A DNA stretch of 18,611 nucleotides from an uncultured Lachnospiraceae bacterium (GTDB lineage: Bacteria > Bacillota > Clostridia > Lachnospirales > Lachnospiraceae): the NCBI GenBank assembly GCA_902496125.1, contig CABUZU010000030.1, positions 1 to 18,611 of the forward strand, given 5' to 3'. The notes below the pieces were generated by a model. The model saw only the letters and a program-made list of their open reading frames with translations. It did no database searches and was not told the DNA's origin. Below, one piece after another: positions 13,937 to 18,611 of the stretch; within the stretch, counting starts at the first letter, position 1, and each line of letters begins with the position of its first letter. The position numbers and the translations under genes are program-made.

Positions 13937-13975
13937 TTACAAGTAATTTATATAGAGAGTTTTTTGTTTTGTCAT
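13937..13975 (-). CDS. Possible 12-residue leader peptide ORF
   Basis: MTKQKTLYINYL followed by TAA. The ATG has an excellent AAAGGAG 7 bases upstream, stronger than most genes in the window, yet the frame stops after 12 codons. It lies between the terminator of the PAP2 operon and the DUF6472 gene, 90 bases upstream of the latter. It could be a leader peptide, a decayed gene start or chance. Confidence 0.2.
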   Translation of the reverse strand: MTKQKTLYINYL

Positions 13976-13991
13976 AACTTTTCTCCTTTCG

Positions 13992-14029
13992 CAAAAAGAG
14001 CATCGTTTTTCCGACCGATGCTCTTTTTG
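13992..14029 (-). terminator. Terminator of the lacZ-PAP2 operon
   Basis: CAAAAAGAGCATCG (13992-14005) and CGATGCTCTTTTTG (14016-14029) form a perfect fourteen-pair stem with a ten-base loop, with a T5 run on both strands. It begins 6 bases after the PAP2 stop codon. It is structurally bidirectional, although no plus-strand gene points at it. Confidence 0.85.
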
Positions 14030-14034
14030 TTTGC

Positions 14035-14565
14035 CTAAGAAAACCTTTTCTCAATTTTATCTACAATGATTCCAATTACACTTCCCGTAATCACTGCTAC
14101 AAGTACATCCGTTGGATAATGGACTCCTACATACAACCTCGAAAATGCAATTAAGGCTGCAAGTACCAAAGCGAGTACTCCATATTTTCTTGGAAGGTTT
14201 CTATAAAGTACTACAGCTGATGCAAAGGAGCTTCCTGTATGTCCGGATGGAAAAGACCAATCAACTTGTTTTTCAATCAGTAGATGAAGTCCATTTACCA
14301 CCTCATAAGGACGAACTCTTGCAACTAAATTTTTTAAAATCATATTGTTGATTAATAAGGAGCCTAATAAGGCACATACAGATAGGATACCTACTTTTCT
14401 TGTCTTTTTAGAAAGTAATAACAGTACGGTAATTAGTATCCAAATAATCCCTGCATTGCCTAGACTTGTAACAAAAATCATAATTGGGGTTAGAAAGTCA
14501 TTTCTTAGATATTCTTGAATCCATAATAGGATATTGCCATCTAAATTTAACAACATTTCCATCAT
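14035..14565 (-). CDS. PAP2-family membrane phosphatase
   Basis: A 176-residue integral membrane protein with five or six predicted helices. All three catalytic motifs are intact: K78-x6-R85-P86, P106-S-G-H109, and S142-R143-x5-H149-x3-D153. The family removes phosphate from lipid diphosphates such as undecaprenyl pyrophosphate or phosphatidylglycerophosphate, with the active site facing outside. The short length fits the BcrC/PgpB-like group; the substrate is not readable. Its ATG is 5 bases after the lacZ stop, with AGGA inside the end of lacZ, so the two are co-transcribed, an odd pairing of function. Confidence 0.9.
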   Translation of the reverse strand: MMEMLLNLDGNILLWIQEYLRNDFLTPIMIFVTSLGNAGIIWILITVLLLLSKKTRKVGILSVCALLGSLLINNMILKNLVARVRPYEVVNGLHLLIEKQVDWSFPSGHTGSSFASAVVLYRNLPRKYGVLALVLAALIAFSRLYVGVHYPTDVLVAVITGSVIGIIVDKIEKRFS

Positions 14566-14570
14566 GATAC

Positions 14571-17633
<3,063 letters not shown>

Positions 17634-17635
17634 TC

Positions 17636-17671
17636 ATTATATCGTTTTTTCACCATTTGACAATTGAAAAA
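17636..17671 (-). promoter_or_regulatory. lacZ promoter with a dyad over the -35
   Basis: On the minus strand TTGTCA (17658-17663), a 16-base spacer and a perfect TATAAT (17636-17641). TTTTTCA (17646-17652) and TGAAAAA (17665-17671) are perfect inverted repeats 12 bases apart that bracket the -35 box and may bind a regulator. The leader is about 30 bases. Confidence 0.6.
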
Positions 17672-17691
17672 TGTTAGATATCCATATCGTT

Positions 17692-18611
17692 TTACACGTT
17701 CTTTTCTAACCTTGCCATATTTCTTAATTCATTCATTACAAGTGCAACGGTTAATAGTGCTGCACCACCGTCTGCAATCGGTCCTGCAAATAAAATTCCA
17801 TCAATCCCAAGAAAGATTGGAAGGATTAAAATCAATGGCAATAAGAAGAAAGTTTGTCTTGTCAATGCCAAAATCGTTCCCTTGTAAGCCTTGCCAATTG
17901 CTGTAAAGAAATTAGAAGAAATTGGCTGTAAACAGTTTACACAGGTAAAGAATAAATAAATTCTAAAATATCTTTCTGCAAAATGATAATACTGCTCGCT
18001 TCCCCCACCAAATAGACTAATAATCGGTCTTGGAAAGATTTGGAATAATAGGAACGAACAAATCGAAATTACCATTCCTGCTTTAATTGCTAAAAGATAA
18101 ACATCACGTACTCTTCTATACTGCTTTGCTCCATAATTAAAACTTGCAATCGGCTGTAACCCTTGTGAAATTCCAATGATTAACGAGAACAATAACATAT
18201 TGACCTTACTTACAATTCCACTACAAGCTAACGGAATTTCACTGCCATACGAAGAATTTGCACCATAAAAGGTCATTGAATTATTCATTGCAATCTGTAC
18301 AACCATCATCGCAATCTGATTGCAAAATGGTGCCATACCTAAATTTACAACCTTTAAGACTCTTTTTGTTGGTTTAAACATATTTGCCTTTAATGGTACA
18401 GTCTTATATTGTCGTAAATAATTGATTACTAAAATTGATGAAACAATTTGTCCAATAATCGTTGCAAGTGCTGCACCTGTCATACCCATATGAAAGCCTA
18501 AAATAAAGACTGCATCTAAAATGGTATTAATAATCGCACCTGTTAAATTACAAATCATGGAGAATTTCGGACTACCATCCGCACGAATTAAATGCCCACC
18601 ACCGATGGATA
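17692..18611 (-). CDS. MATE-family efflux transporter, C-terminal part
   Basis: About 306 codons of a multi-spanning transporter that continues past the right edge. The frame stays open to the edge, reading GGGHLIRADGSPKFSM before NLTGAIINTILD, so an internal methionine at 18558 is not the start. The repeats of hydrophobic helices, the motif LIRADGSPK...NLTGAIINTILD, and PIASFNYGAKQYRRV are typical of MATE proteins of the MepA/DinF-like group in Clostridia. These export cationic drugs or metabolites by sodium or proton antiport. The normal length is about 450, so roughly the first third is missing. The stop is 91 bases upstream of the lacZ start; I see no clear terminator between, only the lacZ promoter. 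Confidence 0.9.
   Translation of the reverse strand, partial: SIGGGHLIRADGSPKFSMICNLTGAIINTILDAVFILGFHMGMTGAALATIIGQIVSSILVINYLRQYKTVPLKANMFKPTKRVLKVVNLGMAPFCNQIAMMVVQIAMNNSMTFYGANSSYGSEIPLACSGIVSKVNMLLFSLIIGISQGLQPIASFNYGAKQYRRVRDVYLLAIKAGMVISICSFLLFQIFPRPIISLFGGGSEQYYHFAERYFRIYLFFTCVNCLQPISSNFFTAIGKAYKGTILALTRQTFFLLPLILILPIFLGIDGILFAGPIADGGAALLTVALVMNELRNMARLEKNV

Noticed and set aside
13851..14054. Open frame of 67 codons on the minus strand across the PAP2 terminator
   Set aside because: It runs through the perfect terminator hairpin and the AT-rich gap, has no ribosome binding site and overlaps the end of the PAP2 gene; the composition looks non-coding.

Overview
The window is AT-rich DNA with strong AGGAGG-type ribosome binding sites, consensus-like sigma-A promoters and U-tailed terminators. 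It also carries several small protein families typical of gut Clostridia (DUF4250-like, DUF6472-like). The most likely source is an anaerobic Firmicute of the Lachnospiraceae type. This is chromosomal DNA: I see no integrase, transposase, phage gene, CRISPR array, rRNA or tRNA.

Layout. Positions 1-1097 (minus) hold a ferredoxin-like Fe-S protein translationally coupled to the hybrid cluster protein gene hcp, which is cut by the window edge. A divergent Crp/Fnr regulator gene (1224-1886, plus) shares their intergenic region. A perfect TGTTG-N6-CAACA dyad there is centred at -41.5 of the predicted Fe-S/hcp promoter, the position of a class II activator site; this looks like a local nitrosative/redox stress switch. 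Next is an amino acid:sodium symporter (AGCS family) with an unusual extra ~90-residue loop, coupled to a DUF4250 gene. These converge on clpB, the class I disaggregase, whose terminator lies inside the DUF4250 gene.

Positions 6585-9742 hold a methyltransferase (plus) that converges on a two-gene minus operon: a second methyltransferase and a family 5 substrate-binding lipoprotein with no permease or ATPase in view. Positions 9743-10073 have no long gene but contain a well-formed 26-codon ORF with its own ribosome binding site and terminator. On the plus strand follow a NiaR-type niacin-responsive repressor and a PH-domain protein.

From 10985 to the end everything is on the minus strand: a MocR-type regulator that has lost its PLP lysine, preceded by a small Cys-rich protein and a leader with a strong hairpin; a LysR regulator; a 59-residue DUF6472 protein; a lacZ (GH2 beta-galactosidase) - PAP2 phosphatase operon; and a truncated MATE efflux protein.

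Three successive convergent gene pairs (3841-3844, 7403-7406, 10982-10985) have almost no space between their stop codons, so at least one terminator has moved into the opposing coding sequence. The best candidates for something not previously described are the 26-codon ORF, the methyltransferase/binding-protein cluster, the symporter with the inserted extracytoplasmic domain, and the lysine-less MocR regulator with its attenuator-like leader.
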